Source of the DNA: Acinetobacter calcoaceticus DSM 30006 = CIP 81.8
GTDB taxonomy: Bacteria > Pseudomonadota > Gammaproteobacteria > Pseudomonadales > Moraxellaceae
NCBI RefSeq assembly: GCF_000368965.1
Contig: NZ_KB849780.1
Location: 1,860,145-1,924,144 of the forward strand
Reading direction: 5' to 3'
Length of the DNA: 64,000 bases
Of this stretch, positions 54,732 to 63,649 are shown in pieces. Made by a program: the position numbers and the translations under genes. The first letter of the stretch is position 1, and each line of letters opens with the position of its first letter. The notes beneath the pieces were generated by a model. That model was not told the DNA's origin. It did no database searches and saw nothing but the letters and a program-made list of their open reading frames with translations.

Positions 54732-55451
54732 ATGTCAGCATATACGATAATTTTTGCACCTATCGCTCAGGCAACTCGCTCGGAACAAGTTGTTGAACGC
54801 TTGGAAAATGCAATTATCTCTGGATTGCTCAAAAGCAATGAACAACTTCCTAACGAGGCGGATTTAGCTCGCTTAATGGGAGTGTCGCCGATTACCGTTC
54901 GTGAAGCGTTAAATACTTTACGGGTAAAAGGTCTGATTGATACACGACGCGGACGAAACGGTGGAAGTTTTGTTTGTGAGTTACCTTCCGACTTACTCTT
55001 AAACAAACATCCTTTGCGTCAAGCTTCAAATGAATATCTTGCTGATCTAGGTGAATTTCATAGTGCAATTTTAAGCCATGGTGCCTATTTAGCAGCACAA
55101 AGAACCACTGAATATGAACTGGGCAAAATCAAAGAGCTTATTGAACAATTTGAACAAGCCGTTGAAGCAGACACTCGTGCCCAGCTTGATTTACGTTGCT
55201 TGCTGACGCTCACCTCTTTTGCCCAATCAGCTCGACTGGCAAATCAAGAGTTAACCATACAAGCCGAATGGGCTCCGCTCATCGCAGTGCTTTATCAAGA
55301 TGATCATTTTCATCAATTGGTCGTCGCGCAATACCACCAACTTTTATCATCTTTTGTTCAAGGCAATGAAGATGATGCTGTTATTCAAGCACGAAAAATT
55401 ATTTCGATGCTAACAGACCAAATGCTTCGATATAAGTTATCTATCGAATAA
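54732..55451 (+). CDS. GntR/FadR-family regulator
   Basis: 239 residues. The N-terminal winged helix (LPNEADLARLMGVSPITVREALNTLRVKGLIDTRRGRNGGSFV, about residues 38-80) is followed by a helical ligand domain of FCD type, somewhat weak in its metal-binding histidines. It is flanked by the dehydrogenase-SnoaL pair and a Cache protein, so it is the likely local repressor of the amine cluster, possibly acting at 52396-52420. Confidence 0.83.
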   Translation: MSAYTIIFAPIAQATRSEQVVERLENAIISGLLKSNEQLPNEADLARLMGVSPITVREALNTLRVKGLIDTRRGRNGGSFVCELPSDLLLNKHPLRQASNEYLADLGEFHSAILSHGAYLAAQRTTEYELGKIKELIEQFEQAVEADTRAQLDLRCLLTLTSFAQSARLANQELTIQAEWAPLIAVLYQDDHFHQLVVAQYHQLLSSFVQGNEDDAVIQARKIISMLTDQMLRYKLSIE

Positions 55452-55516
55452 AAACAATAAAACAGAGCGCTTATCAAATATCGAGTGAGAAATACGGAAT
55501 TTTAGGAGTTATAGGA

Positions 55517-56224
55517 ATGACCCAACATTTAGATATAGAAGAGCTTCAAAATTTGTTAAAGACGGTGGTTGAAGAAACGACAGCCATTACAGAAAAGCTG
55601 GCAACTAAAGCGAGCAAAATTCTGTCAAAACATGAACCTGAAAAAACAAAAGATATTAAGCTTTCCGGTTCAGAACGTTCAGCTTTGCAAAAGGAAATTA
55701 AAAAGGCACTACAGGAAAGCCATTACAGTCAAGGTATCGGCTTTGCAAGTTATAGCCCTGCAACGCAAGAAGAACAAGATTATTGGACACTCGAATGGTG
55801 GTATAAAAAAGAAGATCAGTTACAACAAGCCAAACTTGAAAACTATCAAAATGCTCAGCGATTTTTAGATTTTCGCTCATTCGAATGGTTCCATAAACCT
55901 GCTCAAAATAAAAGTCCGTGCATCCATGGACCTTATGTCGATTATATTTGTAATGGTGCATACACCATCACCCTTGCCCACCCAGTCATGATTCGTGATC
56001 AATTTATCGGTGTGATTGCCACCGATATTTTAGTTTCCTCACTCGAAAAACTTCTCATGCCGAAGCTTAAAAACATTAAGCAAAAAGCAATCGTGATCAA
56101 CGATTCTTCTCGAGTCATTACGTCAAATGACGTCACGATCAGGACAGGCACATTATTTAGAGAACAAAGCCCCGAGCAGGTTCTCTCACGACCGTGTCAA
56201 TCTTTTCAATTGGTCGTTATCTAG
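55517..56224 (+). CDS. Soluble Cache (PDC)-like sensor protein
   Basis: 235 residues. The N-terminal helical part (residues 1-60) is followed by a Cache-like core: YSPATQEEQDYWTLEWWYKK, then FEWFHKPAQNKSPCIHGPYVDYICNGAYTITLAHPVM and FIGVIATDILVSSLEKLLMP. The aromatic pair plus PYVDY resembles the amine/amino-acid-binding Cache motif. Cache domains normally sit outside the cell on receptors, but there is no signal peptide or membrane helix here, so this one appears cytoplasmic and has no output domain. The ending QLVVI may be altered: the +2 frame continues IGRYLEQSQKY for a few codons. 56225-56421 downstream holds no gene. Confidence 0.65.
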   Translation: MTQHLDIEELQNLLKTVVEETTAITEKLATKASKILSKHEPEKTKDIKLSGSERSALQKEIKKALQESHYSQGIGFASYSPATQEEQDYWTLEWWYKKEDQLQQAKLENYQNAQRFLDFRSFEWFHKPAQNKSPCIHGPYVDYICNGAYTITLAHPVMIRDQFIGVIATDILVSSLEKLLMPKLKNIKQKAIVINDSSRVITSNDVTIRTGTLFREQSPEQVLSRPCQSFQLVVI

Positions 56225-56421
56225 AGCAAAGTCAAAAATACTAAATATTTGACCTTACTTTAGGACATTACCAAGGCGAAACAGCACCTGAAGCCTCTGG
56301 CTTTTGTTCAAACTTTCTTCAAACAGACTTGCTCATTCAGGTCTTGGGGAAGTTTTGGCTCAAAAATAGCATCGCTTTTCCGGATGAAAAGCAAAACAAC
56401 GAAATTTGAGGTTGAAATGAC

Positions 56422-57753
56422 ATGGAAAATAAAACGTCTTCCTTAAAAAAACTGTCTCTTTGGCAAGTCACGATTATTGGTATTGCCTACATGACGCCAA
56501 TGACAGTGTTTGATACTTTCGGCATTGTCTCTGGAATTACCAATGGTCACGTGCCACTTGCATATTTACTCGCACTTGGTGCCATGTTACTCACCGCTTG
56601 GAGCTATGCAAGATTCAGTAAAACTTCAGAAAAATCAGGCTCGGCATATAGCTATACTGCTGAAAGCCTAGGCCCTAAAAGTGGATTTTTTGTCGGTTGG
56701 TGCTCCCTACTCGACTATCTGTTATTACCACTCATTAATGTTTTGCTTGCCGCAATTTATCTCACTGCCCTCATTCCAAGTCTGCCTTACTGGTTTTGGG
56801 TGCTTGTATCGGCGAGCCTAGTCACTTTAGTGAATTGTTTCCGCATTCGCTTACTTGCCAATTTGAGTCTATTGTTTGTGTTTGCACCCATCATACTCAT
56901 GGTTATTTTTGTCTATTTAGTGATTAAGGGTATTGGCTCGACTCAAGGTTATGAGCATGTGCTTACCTTGGCTCCCCTCTGGCATGAGCACCAATCGTTA
57001 CTACCACTCGTTGCGGGTGCCTCAGTTTTGTGCTTTTCATTTTTAGGTTTTGATGCAGTCACAACGCTTTCAAATGAAACCAAACAACCCACCAAAAATA
57101 TTCCCCGCGCAGTCATGTTAACGACTCTTGCGGGTGGACTTATTTTCTTCACAGCAGCTTGGTTTATTCAACTTTATTTTCCAAACAATCTTCGCTTTCA
57201 GCACCCTACTGAAGCGCTTCCTGAAATTGTGCTTTATGTCGGCGGGGCTTTTTTCCAGTCCATATTCTTATGCGGGCAAATTATGAACACTGTTGCCTCT
57301 GGCCTAGCCTCACATGCCAGTGCTTCACGTTTACTGTATATAATGGGCACTGACAATATTTTTCCTAAAAAGTATTTTGGGACAATTCATATCTCCTTAG
57401 GTACACCATTTTTCTCGGTTTTATTTGTTGGTCTTATTTCAATGTCGGCGGTTTTTCTAGATTTAGCACAAGTCGTAAGCCTTATCAGCTTTGGTGCTCT
57501 AGTCGCTTTTACAGCCGTAAACTTCTCAGTTTTTATGAAATTTTATATTAAAGATAAACAGCGCTCAGGGTTTAAAAATAAATTTCTAAACCTATTTTTA
57601 CCGCTTATCTCTGTGATCAGCATTATTTGCCTCTGGCTTAACCTTGACTCATCTTCACTGACTTTCGGATGTTTCTGGTTATCTTTAGGCATTCTTTTAT
57701 TTATCTATAAAACGATTAAAAAACAAAGTATTGCAATTAGTAATGCTTATTAA
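56422..57753 (+). CDS. APC-family permease, amine/amino acid type (PuuP-like)
   Basis: 443 residues with about 12 membrane segments. The APC-family start LSLWQVTIIGIAYMTPMTVFDTFGIVSG, SYTAESLGPKSGFFVGWCSLLDYLLLP, and CFSFLGFDAVTTLSNETKQPTKNIPRAVM match the PuuP/putrescine-importer group. It stands just before the PuuB-like oxidase, so the pair probably imports and oxidises one amine. Substrate is inferred from context only. Confidence 0.82.
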   Translation: MENKTSSLKKLSLWQVTIIGIAYMTPMTVFDTFGIVSGITNGHVPLAYLLALGAMLLTAWSYARFSKTSEKSGSAYSYTAESLGPKSGFFVGWCSLLDYLLLPLINVLLAAIYLTALIPSLPYWFWVLVSASLVTLVNCFRIRLLANLSLLFVFAPIILMVIFVYLVIKGIGSTQGYEHVLTLAPLWHEHQSLLPLVAGASVLCFSFLGFDAVTTLSNETKQPTKNIPRAVMLTTLAGGLIFFTAAWFIQLYFPNNLRFQHPTEALPEIVLYVGGAFFQSIFLCGQIMNTVASGLASHASASRLLYIMGTDNIFPKKYFGTIHISLGTPFFSVLFVGLISMSAVFLDLAQVVSLISFGALVAFTAVNFSVFMKFYIKDKQRSGFKNKFLNLFLPLISVISIICLWLNLDSSSLTFGCFWLSLGILLFIYKTIKKQSIAISNAY

Positions 57754-57771
57754 TTTTTAAGGAACTTCATC

Positions 57772-59217
57772 ATGAATATTATTTCTAAACCCCAGTTTTT
57801 AAAAGACGTGCAATATAAACCAAGTAAATCTCTACAAGTGGGCAAAGAATGGAGCTGGTTAAATCCGAAACATGCAAAATTTGACACAACAACGGTAGAA
57901 GGTACATCAGTAGATAATCCAGCAAACTACTATGAAAGCTCACTTTCTGATTGGCATACATTTGACAGTTTACAAGCTGATATTGAATGCGATGTGGTGG
58001 TTATTGGCGGTGGTTTATTAGGTTCATCGACAGCCTTACATTTAGCTGAACAAGGCGTAGATACTGTCTTATTAGAAAAAAACCGTATTGGCAGTGCAGC
58101 CTCTGGCAGAAATGGCGGACAACTCACCCCTGGTTTGGCACGCTGGGAAGCTCAAGAAATGGCCGATCGATTAGGTTATGAAGATGCAAAAAAACTTTGG
58201 CATTTTACCTCTACGGAAGCGATGAAACTCATTGATGACATCTCAGAAAAATACCAGCTCAACTTTGACCGAAAATATGGCCACATTACTGCCGCCGTTC
58301 ACGAAGGACATTTAGTGGGTCTGACCCAAGGCGCCGATGCACGAAAATACTTAGGTGAAGACCATACCCGCATTGTGGGTAAACACGAACTCATGGACTA
58401 TATTAAGTCAGACTACTATACGGGTGGTTTAATTGATGAGTTGGGTGGACAAATTCATCCTTTAGCTTTAAACCGTGGCTTAATTTATGGCTTTTGCCAA
58501 AATGGCGGTTCTGTTTATGAGCAAACAGAAGTCATTTCAATAGAAGAAAAGGCAGATGGTATTTATGTTCAAACAGCAAATGCTGTTGTGAAAGCTAAAA
58601 AGTCTGTAGTTTTGGCAGTTCACCATGCTTCTTTTAAACTTTTATCAGAACAAAACAATACCACTATTCCATTTTATACTTATGTTGCAACCACCGCTCC
58701 TCTAGAGCTTGATACAAAAGAGCTTCTGCCATTTGGACATCCGGTTTATGACACTCAGTTCCAGATTGATTACTACCGCCCTGTGTTTAACAACCGTTTA
58801 CTGTTTGGTGGTCAGGGCACTGGAACGTGTTGGGGTCCAGAGAAAACTTTAAATTACCTAGAGCATCGAATTCATACGGTGTTCCCTCAAGTTAAAAATC
58901 TAGAGATGGATTTTGTCTGGAGTGGAACGACTGATTTAACGGTAAATGGTGCAGTCGATAGCCGTAAGTTTGGCAATAAGTTCCCGATTTATGCTGTTCA
59001 CGGCTGGAGTGGTCACGGCGTTGCACAGACAGTCCGCATTGGTAAAGCCATTGCGAATGACTTTGTTGGGCAATCTAACGACTTCGAAATGTTATCTAAA
59101 ATTGACCACCAAAATATTATGTTTGGTCGTACCCTTGCACCCGTTGTTATTCCGCTCGCAAAAAGCATGTATGGCATCGGTGCAATGCTGAACCCCGGCA
59201 AAATGGTGTCTTTCTAA
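57772..59217 (+). CDS. FAD-dependent amine oxidase (PuuB-like, DAO family)
   Basis: 481 residues. A leader of about 75 residues precedes the FAD-binding motif DVVVIGGGLLGSSTALHLAEQGVDTVLLEKNRIGSAASGRNGGQLTPG. Later motifs are DYYRPVFNNRLLFGGQGTG and AVHGWSGHGVAQTVRIGKAIA, as in gamma-glutamylputrescine oxidase PuuB. It would oxidise an amine to an aldehyde with release of ammonia and H2O2. AAGGA precedes the start. The leader is unusually long for PuuB (about 426 residues); no signal peptide is seen. Confidence 0.85.
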   Translation: MNIISKPQFLKDVQYKPSKSLQVGKEWSWLNPKHAKFDTTTVEGTSVDNPANYYESSLSDWHTFDSLQADIECDVVVIGGGLLGSSTALHLAEQGVDTVLLEKNRIGSAASGRNGGQLTPGLARWEAQEMADRLGYEDAKKLWHFTSTEAMKLIDDISEKYQLNFDRKYGHITAAVHEGHLVGLTQGADARKYLGEDHTRIVGKHELMDYIKSDYYTGGLIDELGGQIHPLALNRGLIYGFCQNGGSVYEQTEVISIEEKADGIYVQTANAVVKAKKSVVLAVHHASFKLLSEQNNTTIPFYTYVATTAPLELDTKELLPFGHPVYDTQFQIDYYRPVFNNRLLFGGQGTGTCWGPEKTLNYLEHRIHTVFPQVKNLEMDFVWSGTTDLTVNGAVDSRKFGNKFPIYAVHGWSGHGVAQTVRIGKAIANDFVGQSNDFEMLSKIDHQNIMFGRTLAPVVIPLAKSMYGIGAMLNPGKMVSF

Positions 59218-59240
59218 TTTATAGAACCACTAATTTTCAG

Positions 59241-59276
59241 AAAAAGGATTCGTATAGCTTTATACGGATCCTTTTT
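59241..59276 (+). terminator. Strong terminator after the oxidase gene
   Basis: A 16-base stem (59241-59256 with 59261-59276, one G-U) around GCTT, followed by more Ts. It ends the amine cluster transcript. Confidence 0.85.
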
Positions 59277-59365
59277 TATTTAACTGAGTAAAATTCTTTT
59301 CAAACTAGGTTATCCCTAACCAATCTATTACAATAGCGCCAGCTTTTTAATTCAGCGCATATATT

Positions 59366-60724
59366 TTGAGCAACTCATCTTCCCAATTAAAACGTGGACT
59401 TAAAAATCGTCACATCCAGTTAATCGCTATGGGTGGTGCTGTCGGGACAGGTTTATTTTTAGGCTCTGCACAAGTCATCCAGTCCGCTGGTCCTTCAATC
59501 ATTTTAGGTTATGCCATTGTCGGTTTGGTTGCATTTTTAATTATGCGCCAAATGGGTGAAATGATCGTAGAAGAACCTGTAGTCGGCTCTTTTAGTTACT
59601 TTGCACAAAAATATTGGGGAAGATTCCCCGGGTTTTTATCGGGCTGGAACTATTGGGTGGTCTATATTCTCGTTGCAATGACAGAACTAACAGCTGTTGC
59701 TAAATATGTGCATTACTGGTGGCCCCATATTCCCGCTTGGATATCAGCTTTATTTTTCTTTGTTCTAGTCACATGTTTGAACTTGGGCAATGTTAAATTT
59801 TATGGCGAATCCGAATTTTGGTTAGCCATTATTAAAGTCGCTGCTGTCATTTCGATGATTGTATTTGGCTTATATTTATTGGTTACTGCGGGTAGTGACT
59901 CTATCGCTAGCTTTGCAAACCTATGGCAGCATGGTGGATTTTTCCCGCATGGGTTTTCGGGCCTGTTTTATATGCTCGCCTTTTTAATGTTCGCCTTTGG
60001 CGGCATTGAACTGATTGGGATGACTGCTGCTGAAGCTGAAAATCCAGAAAAAAGCATTCCACAAGCGATCAACCAAGTCATCTTTCGAATCTTGATTTTT
60101 TATGTGGCTTCACTTGCCATCATTATGTCACTTATTCCGTGGAATCAGCTTGACCTCGGTGGTTTAGATAAAAGTCCATTTGTCATGATTTTTAGCCAGC
60201 TTGGCATTGGTTGGGCTGCACATTTACTCAACTTTATTATTTTGACTGCTGCGCTTTCGGTTTATAACAGCGGCATGTATGCCAACAGCCGTATGCTATA
60301 TGGGCTTGCAGTACAGGGCCATGCTCCAAAAGTTTTTGCACAAGTGAGCAAACAAGGTGTTCCTAAAGCTGCTGTTATCTTCTCTTCTATTTTGATTTTT
60401 GGTTGTGTATTGCTTAACTATTTCGTACCAGAAGAAGCGCTAAGCTATCTCATGTACATGGCCGTAGCCGCTTTGGTTTTAAACTGGGCAATTATTAGCT
60501 TTACCCATTTAAAGTTTAAACGTGCGATGAAACTTGAAGGTAAAGCTATCAAATTTCCTGCGCTATTTTCGCCTTTGAGTAACTATATTGTTTTAATTTT
60601 CATTGGCATGATTTTATATATTATGTGGACTCAAGGATTTGAAAAATCGGTGATTTTACTTCCGATCTGGATCACTTTCATGTTTGGGCTATATAAATTT
60701 TTAAGTTGGAAAAAAGCACTCTAA
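59366..60724 (+). CDS. Aromatic amino acid permease (AroP-like), TTG start
   Basis: 452 residues, AAT family, 12 membrane segments. It is very close to AroP: LKRGLKNRHIQLIAMGGAVGTGLFLGSAQVIQSAGPSIILGY, MRQMGEMIVEEPVVGSFSYFA, GGIELIGMTAAEAENPEKSIPQAINQV and YNSGMYANSRMLYGLA. It imports Phe, Tyr or Trp with protons, although ProY-type members look similar. No ATG or GTG lies between the in-frame stop at 59348 and the family start, so TTG 59366 is the only reasonable start. A Shine-Dalgarno is not evident. Confidence 0.85.
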   Translation: MSNSSSQLKRGLKNRHIQLIAMGGAVGTGLFLGSAQVIQSAGPSIILGYAIVGLVAFLIMRQMGEMIVEEPVVGSFSYFAQKYWGRFPGFLSGWNYWVVYILVAMTELTAVAKYVHYWWPHIPAWISALFFFVLVTCLNLGNVKFYGESEFWLAIIKVAAVISMIVFGLYLLVTAGSDSIASFANLWQHGGFFPHGFSGLFYMLAFLMFAFGGIELIGMTAAEAENPEKSIPQAINQVIFRILIFYVASLAIIMSLIPWNQLDLGGLDKSPFVMIFSQLGIGWAAHLLNFIILTAALSVYNSGMYANSRMLYGLAVQGHAPKVFAQVSKQGVPKAAVIFSSILIFGCVLLNYFVPEEALSYLMYMAVAALVLNWAIISFTHLKFKRAMKLEGKAIKFPALFSPLSNYIVLIFIGMILYIMWTQGFEKSVILLPIWITFMFGLYKFLSWKKAL

Positions 60725-60733
60725 TATTCAAAG

Positions 60734-60764
60734 AAGGCTTATTCAAACAGGATAAGCCTTTTAT
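60734..60764 (+). terminator. Terminator after the AroP-like gene
   Basis: AAGGCTTAT (60734-60742) pairs with ATAAGCCTT (60752-60760), then TTAT. 60765-61107 downstream has no credible gene and holds the promoter of the next small gene. Confidence 0.75.
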
Positions 60765-61107
60765 CATTTAACAGCTCACCACCCTAAGTAACTTCAGAAA
60801 ATCTACTCGCAAAACCATTCACATTCTATTCATCATTATTGAATAGCTCTCTGCTAGACACATTGATATGTAACCCTTAGTCATTCTAAACATTGGTATT
60901 TAATGGGATAATTATTAAAGTACAAGTGTTTACATGATCTATAAATATTTGCACTCATGTTCAGCTAAAATCAAAGCAGACCAGTTTATTGTTGCAATCA
61001 CTCAATAGGCAAAAGACACTTCATCGAAAGAAAGACAGGTTCTTTACCCACTTTACTGATTTAGCGCCGTCAACTGTGTCACTCAATGATGAAAGACAGG
61101 AAATTTT

Positions 61108-61467
61108 ATGGAAAAAGCTCTGCAATGTCCTAAGTGTGGTTCTACCGAAGTTGAAGCACGTGACCATGACAAATTACTTAGAACAACTGGCGGTGTTTTA
61201 CTAACAGCTGCTGGCACAACGGCAGGTACTGTAGGTGGTGCGGCAACTGGCGCTTCTGTTGGAGCAGCGATTGGTACGATTGCTGGTCCTTTAGGTGTGA
61301 TTGTTGGCGGAACTGTAGGAACTTTTGTCGGTGCAATTAGTGCAGGAATCACTGGCGGTGTGGTGGGTAATATTTTTGGTAAAAAAGCGGGTGTGATGAT
61401 CGACAAGAACATTTTTCAGGACTACCGCTGCTTAAAATGCAAATACCGTTTTAAACAAAAGAAGTAG
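61108..61467 (+). CDS. Zinc-ribbon protein with an inserted glycine-zipper segment
   Basis: 119 residues. CPKCGSTEVEARD at the N-terminus and CLKCKYRFKQKK at the C-terminus each carry a CxxC, together one zinc ribbon. Between them lie about 75 residues of Gly, Ala, Thr and Val (GGVLLTAAGTTAGTVGG, GASVGAAIGTIAGPLGVIVGG, GAISAGITGGVVGNIFG), a glycine-zipper pattern that inserts in membranes or self-associates. The two halves of the ribbon would need to meet on one side of a hairpin. No partner gene is near. Function unknown. Confidence 0.75.
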   Translation: MEKALQCPKCGSTEVEARDHDKLLRTTGGVLLTAAGTTAGTVGGAATGASVGAAIGTIAGPLGVIVGGTVGTFVGAISAGITGGVVGNIFGKKAGVMIDKNIFQDYRCLKCKYRFKQKK

Positions 61468-61475
61468 ATCGAATT

Positions 61476-61510
61476 AAGTAGGAGAACTAGTTGCTCTAGC
61501 TCTCCTGCTT
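61476..61510. other. Long hairpin between converging genes
   Basis: A 15-base stem with two G-U pairs (61476-61490 with 61496-61510) around TTGCT. There is no T-run, so terminator function is uncertain. Confidence 0.5.
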
Positions 61511-61624
61511 AACCAAAAAATTTAGAAACCATCTGGAATAATAATTTTTTATATAGCGCTCCATATCATTAATATATGAAGCAGCCTATTTTCAATAAAT
61601 TAACACTTTAGATAAGAATTTAAT

Positions 61625-62305
61625 TTACTTAGCTACAACACCATCTTGTTGATACTTTGGTGAACGTGGACCATATAACAACCCCATACCCGGATTATAA
61701 GTCGTCGGGGTAAAAAGTTGAGTATTTACCATACTTGATAATGGATAAGCCCGATCATTAAAGCTGCCAGCAATCTGTTCAACTAAAGCACCGACGACCA
61801 TTCCGATTAAACCCGCGTTGCCATCATTACTTGCTTGAACAAGTTTTTTCTCACCTGTCCAAATCACATCTCCAGTTTTTAAATCAACAAGCTTTGCATC
61901 AGCACTTACTGTCGCGACACTTTGAATGACTTGATATTTAGAGCCATATTCTTTAATTCGAATATATAAAGCAGCATCTGCACCAAAAATCTCTTGTAAT
62001 TTCTGAGGTGCAATAGACTGAGCATCGCTGCCATTAGTAACACCATTCTCTTTAAACATATTGTCTACAACAGAGATTGGAAAAACGTAATAGCCAGCTT
62101 CTGCAACAGGCGCCACCACAGTAGGCCAATAACTATAAGTCGCTTTTACATCAGGCGAATCATTGACTGGCGGCAATACCAAAATCGATTTTGGCATATG
62201 CGCTTTATAAGCCGTAATATCTTTATTCGGCGGTGGAGTAACAGCACATCCCGTAAATGCAAGGCTAGAAATAACCAAACCAGCAATTAAAAATTTCTTA
62301 ATCAT
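61625..62305 (-). CDS. DUF799 (GNA1162-like) lipoprotein
   Basis: 226 residues with a lipoprotein signal (FTGC). PKSILVLPPVNDSPDVKATYSYWPTVVAPVAEAGYYVFPISVVDNMFKENG and YIRIKEYGSKYQVI match the family of the Neisseria vaccine-candidate GNA1162. The fold is related to TolB/CsgG-like assemblies. It is the third gene of the CsgG-like/DUF4810/DUF799 operon and overlaps the DUF4810 gene by four bases. The molecular role of the trio is not established; an outer-envelope complex is likely. Confidence 0.85.
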   Translation of the reverse strand: MIKKFLIAGLVISSLAFTGCAVTPPPNKDITAYKAHMPKSILVLPPVNDSPDVKATYSYWPTVVAPVAEAGYYVFPISVVDNMFKENGVTNGSDAQSIAPQKLQEIFGADAALYIRIKEYGSKYQVIQSVATVSADAKLVDLKTGDVIWTGEKKLVQASNDGNAGLIGMVVGALVEQIAGSFNDRAYPLSSMVNTQLFTPTTYNPGMGLLYGPRSPKYQQDGVVAK

Positions 62306-62670
62306 GATTTTGTATTCCCACCATTAGCATTCATTTTTTGCAATAAACGATCCATTAAAACCGTAGACTCTGGATATACTTGACGTTCAAGCTGGAAATA
62401 CTCGATTGCTTTTTGAGAATTATTTTCTTGCAAATATAATAATCCCAAATGAGCATATAAACCTGGTGGAACGGCTAAGCCCTTACCTTTAGTTTTTTCA
62501 ATTTCAGCTTCTAATTTTGTGATTTGCGAACTTGGTGTAGCTTTCTCAGGTGCGTTATACATCAAATAAGTTTGATGAGTATAAGTTCCCCAATTATATA
62601 AAGGTTGAGGACCAGCGGCGCAACCCACCAATCCCATAGCAAGAAAACTGCTTAAAAGAATTTTTTTCAT
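62302..62670 (-). CDS. DUF4810 lipoprotein
   Basis: 122 residues with a lipoprotein signal (LVGC). The YNWGTYTHQTYLMYNAPEKATP segment and a single TPR-like helical pair (YAHLGLLYLQENNSQKAIEYFQLERQVYPES) are typical of DUF4810. It lies between the CsgG-like and DUF799 genes and is expected to act with them at the outer membrane. Confidence 0.83.
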   Translation of the reverse strand: MKKILLSSFLAMGLVGCAAGPQPLYNWGTYTHQTYLMYNAPEKATPSSQITKLEAEIEKTKGKGLAVPPGLYAHLGLLYLQENNSQKAIEYFQLERQVYPESTVLMDRLLQKMNANGGNTKS

Positions 62671-62687
62671 CTAACACATATCCAAAA

Positions 62688-63359
62688 TTATTGAACTGAC
62701 CAACGGTTATTTTGAATATCTGTCACAAGATTATTAACTGCTTCACGAACAGCTAAATCGAGTACTTTGCCATTTAAAGTAGAATCATAAGAAGCTGTAG
62801 AGCCAAAACCTAATACTTCACGAGCACCTAATGCATATTCACCTGCACCCTGTACGGAATGCACAACTTCTGATGTTTTTACATCAACAACATTTAAATT
62901 AACTTTTGCATAAGCAACTTGCTCTTTACCGCGACCTAAAATACCAAATAATTGCTGATCGCCTACTTCTTTACGACCAAATTCAGATACGTCACCAGTA
63001 ATGACATAACGAGCGCCTTTAATAGATTGGCTTGTATTGCTATAACCAACTTCTTGTTTAATTTCAGATAAATTATCGCGATTTAAAACTGTAAAATAAC
63101 CAGTTTGCTGTAAATGTGTCTCAAGAATAGTTTTCGCCTGCCCACCTAGACGATCTACATTGTCAGAGAAAACACCTCTCATATAACTAGAGCGATTATC
63201 AAATTTACCAATAGAAACTGGAGCTTTTACTCCGGTATATTTAATTTGAGATGTAGCTACAGCTACTTGTGGGCTTTGGATCGTTCTTGAAGTTTCAGTA
63301 GTTGAACATGCAATTAAACTGAAAGAACTCAAAGTAGTAATGATTAATATTTTTTTCAT
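62688..63359 (-). CDS. CsgG-like lipoprotein of the DUF4810/DUF799 operon
   Basis: 223 residues with lipobox LIAC. The CsgG-type core reads VSIGKFDNRSSYMRGVFSDNVDRLGGQAKTILETHLQQTGYFTVLNRDNLSEI and ARYVITGDVSEFGRKEVGDQQL. CsgG forms the curli export channel, but no curli genes lie here. Since the protein lacks clear transmembrane hairpins and travels with the other two lipoproteins, it is likely part of a separate envelope complex. First gene of the operon. Confidence 0.83.
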   Translation of the reverse strand: MKKILIITTLSSFSLIACSTTETSRTIQSPQVAVATSQIKYTGVKAPVSIGKFDNRSSYMRGVFSDNVDRLGGQAKTILETHLQQTGYFTVLNRDNLSEIKQEVGYSNTSQSIKGARYVITGDVSEFGRKEVGDQQLFGILGRGKEQVAYAKVNLNVVDVKTSEVVHSVQGAGEYALGAREVLGFGSTASYDSTLNGKVLDLAVREAVNNLVTDIQNNRWSVQ

Positions 63360-63486
63360 GTTTACTCTATAATGGTTACAAAATATAAAGAATACATATT
63401 ATATACAAAAAGACTGTCAAACAATCCAGCAATTTAACCAATGAGTAAAAAATGCTATTTTTATTTTAGAAATATTTAATTAATAA

Positions 63487-63515
63487 AAAACTCCTATTTT
63501 TATAGGAGCTTTTTG
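63487..63515. terminator. Terminator between the TetR-type and CsgG-like genes
   Basis: CTCCTAT (63491-63497) pairs with ATAGGAG (63502-63508), with A-run before and T-run after, so it can work on both strands. On the minus strand it would end the TetR-type transcript. The 63360-63649 gap has no other item. Confidence 0.7.
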
Positions 63516-63649
63516 AATTTGGTTACAGTGATATATGTGTGCAAGCAATCTTATAAAATATTATAAATATAATAATAAATCGAGCAGCAATTATTACTGG
63601 CCTTAGTTAAGCTTTTTAGTATCTTTCCTTACCTATATCCTCATCTAAC

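Noticed and set aside
60989..61204. A 71-codon open frame before the zinc-ribbon gene
   Set aside because: It runs into the zinc-ribbon gene in another frame, has no family features and no convincing ribosome site.
61083..61412. A 109-codon minus-strand frame rich in Pro, Ala and Val
   Set aside because: It is the antisense shadow of the glycine-rich zinc-ribbon gene.
62688..63359. CsgG-like gene as part of a curli system
   Set aside because: No csgA, csgB, csgE or csgF is present, and the DUF4810/DUF799 neighbours define a different operon.
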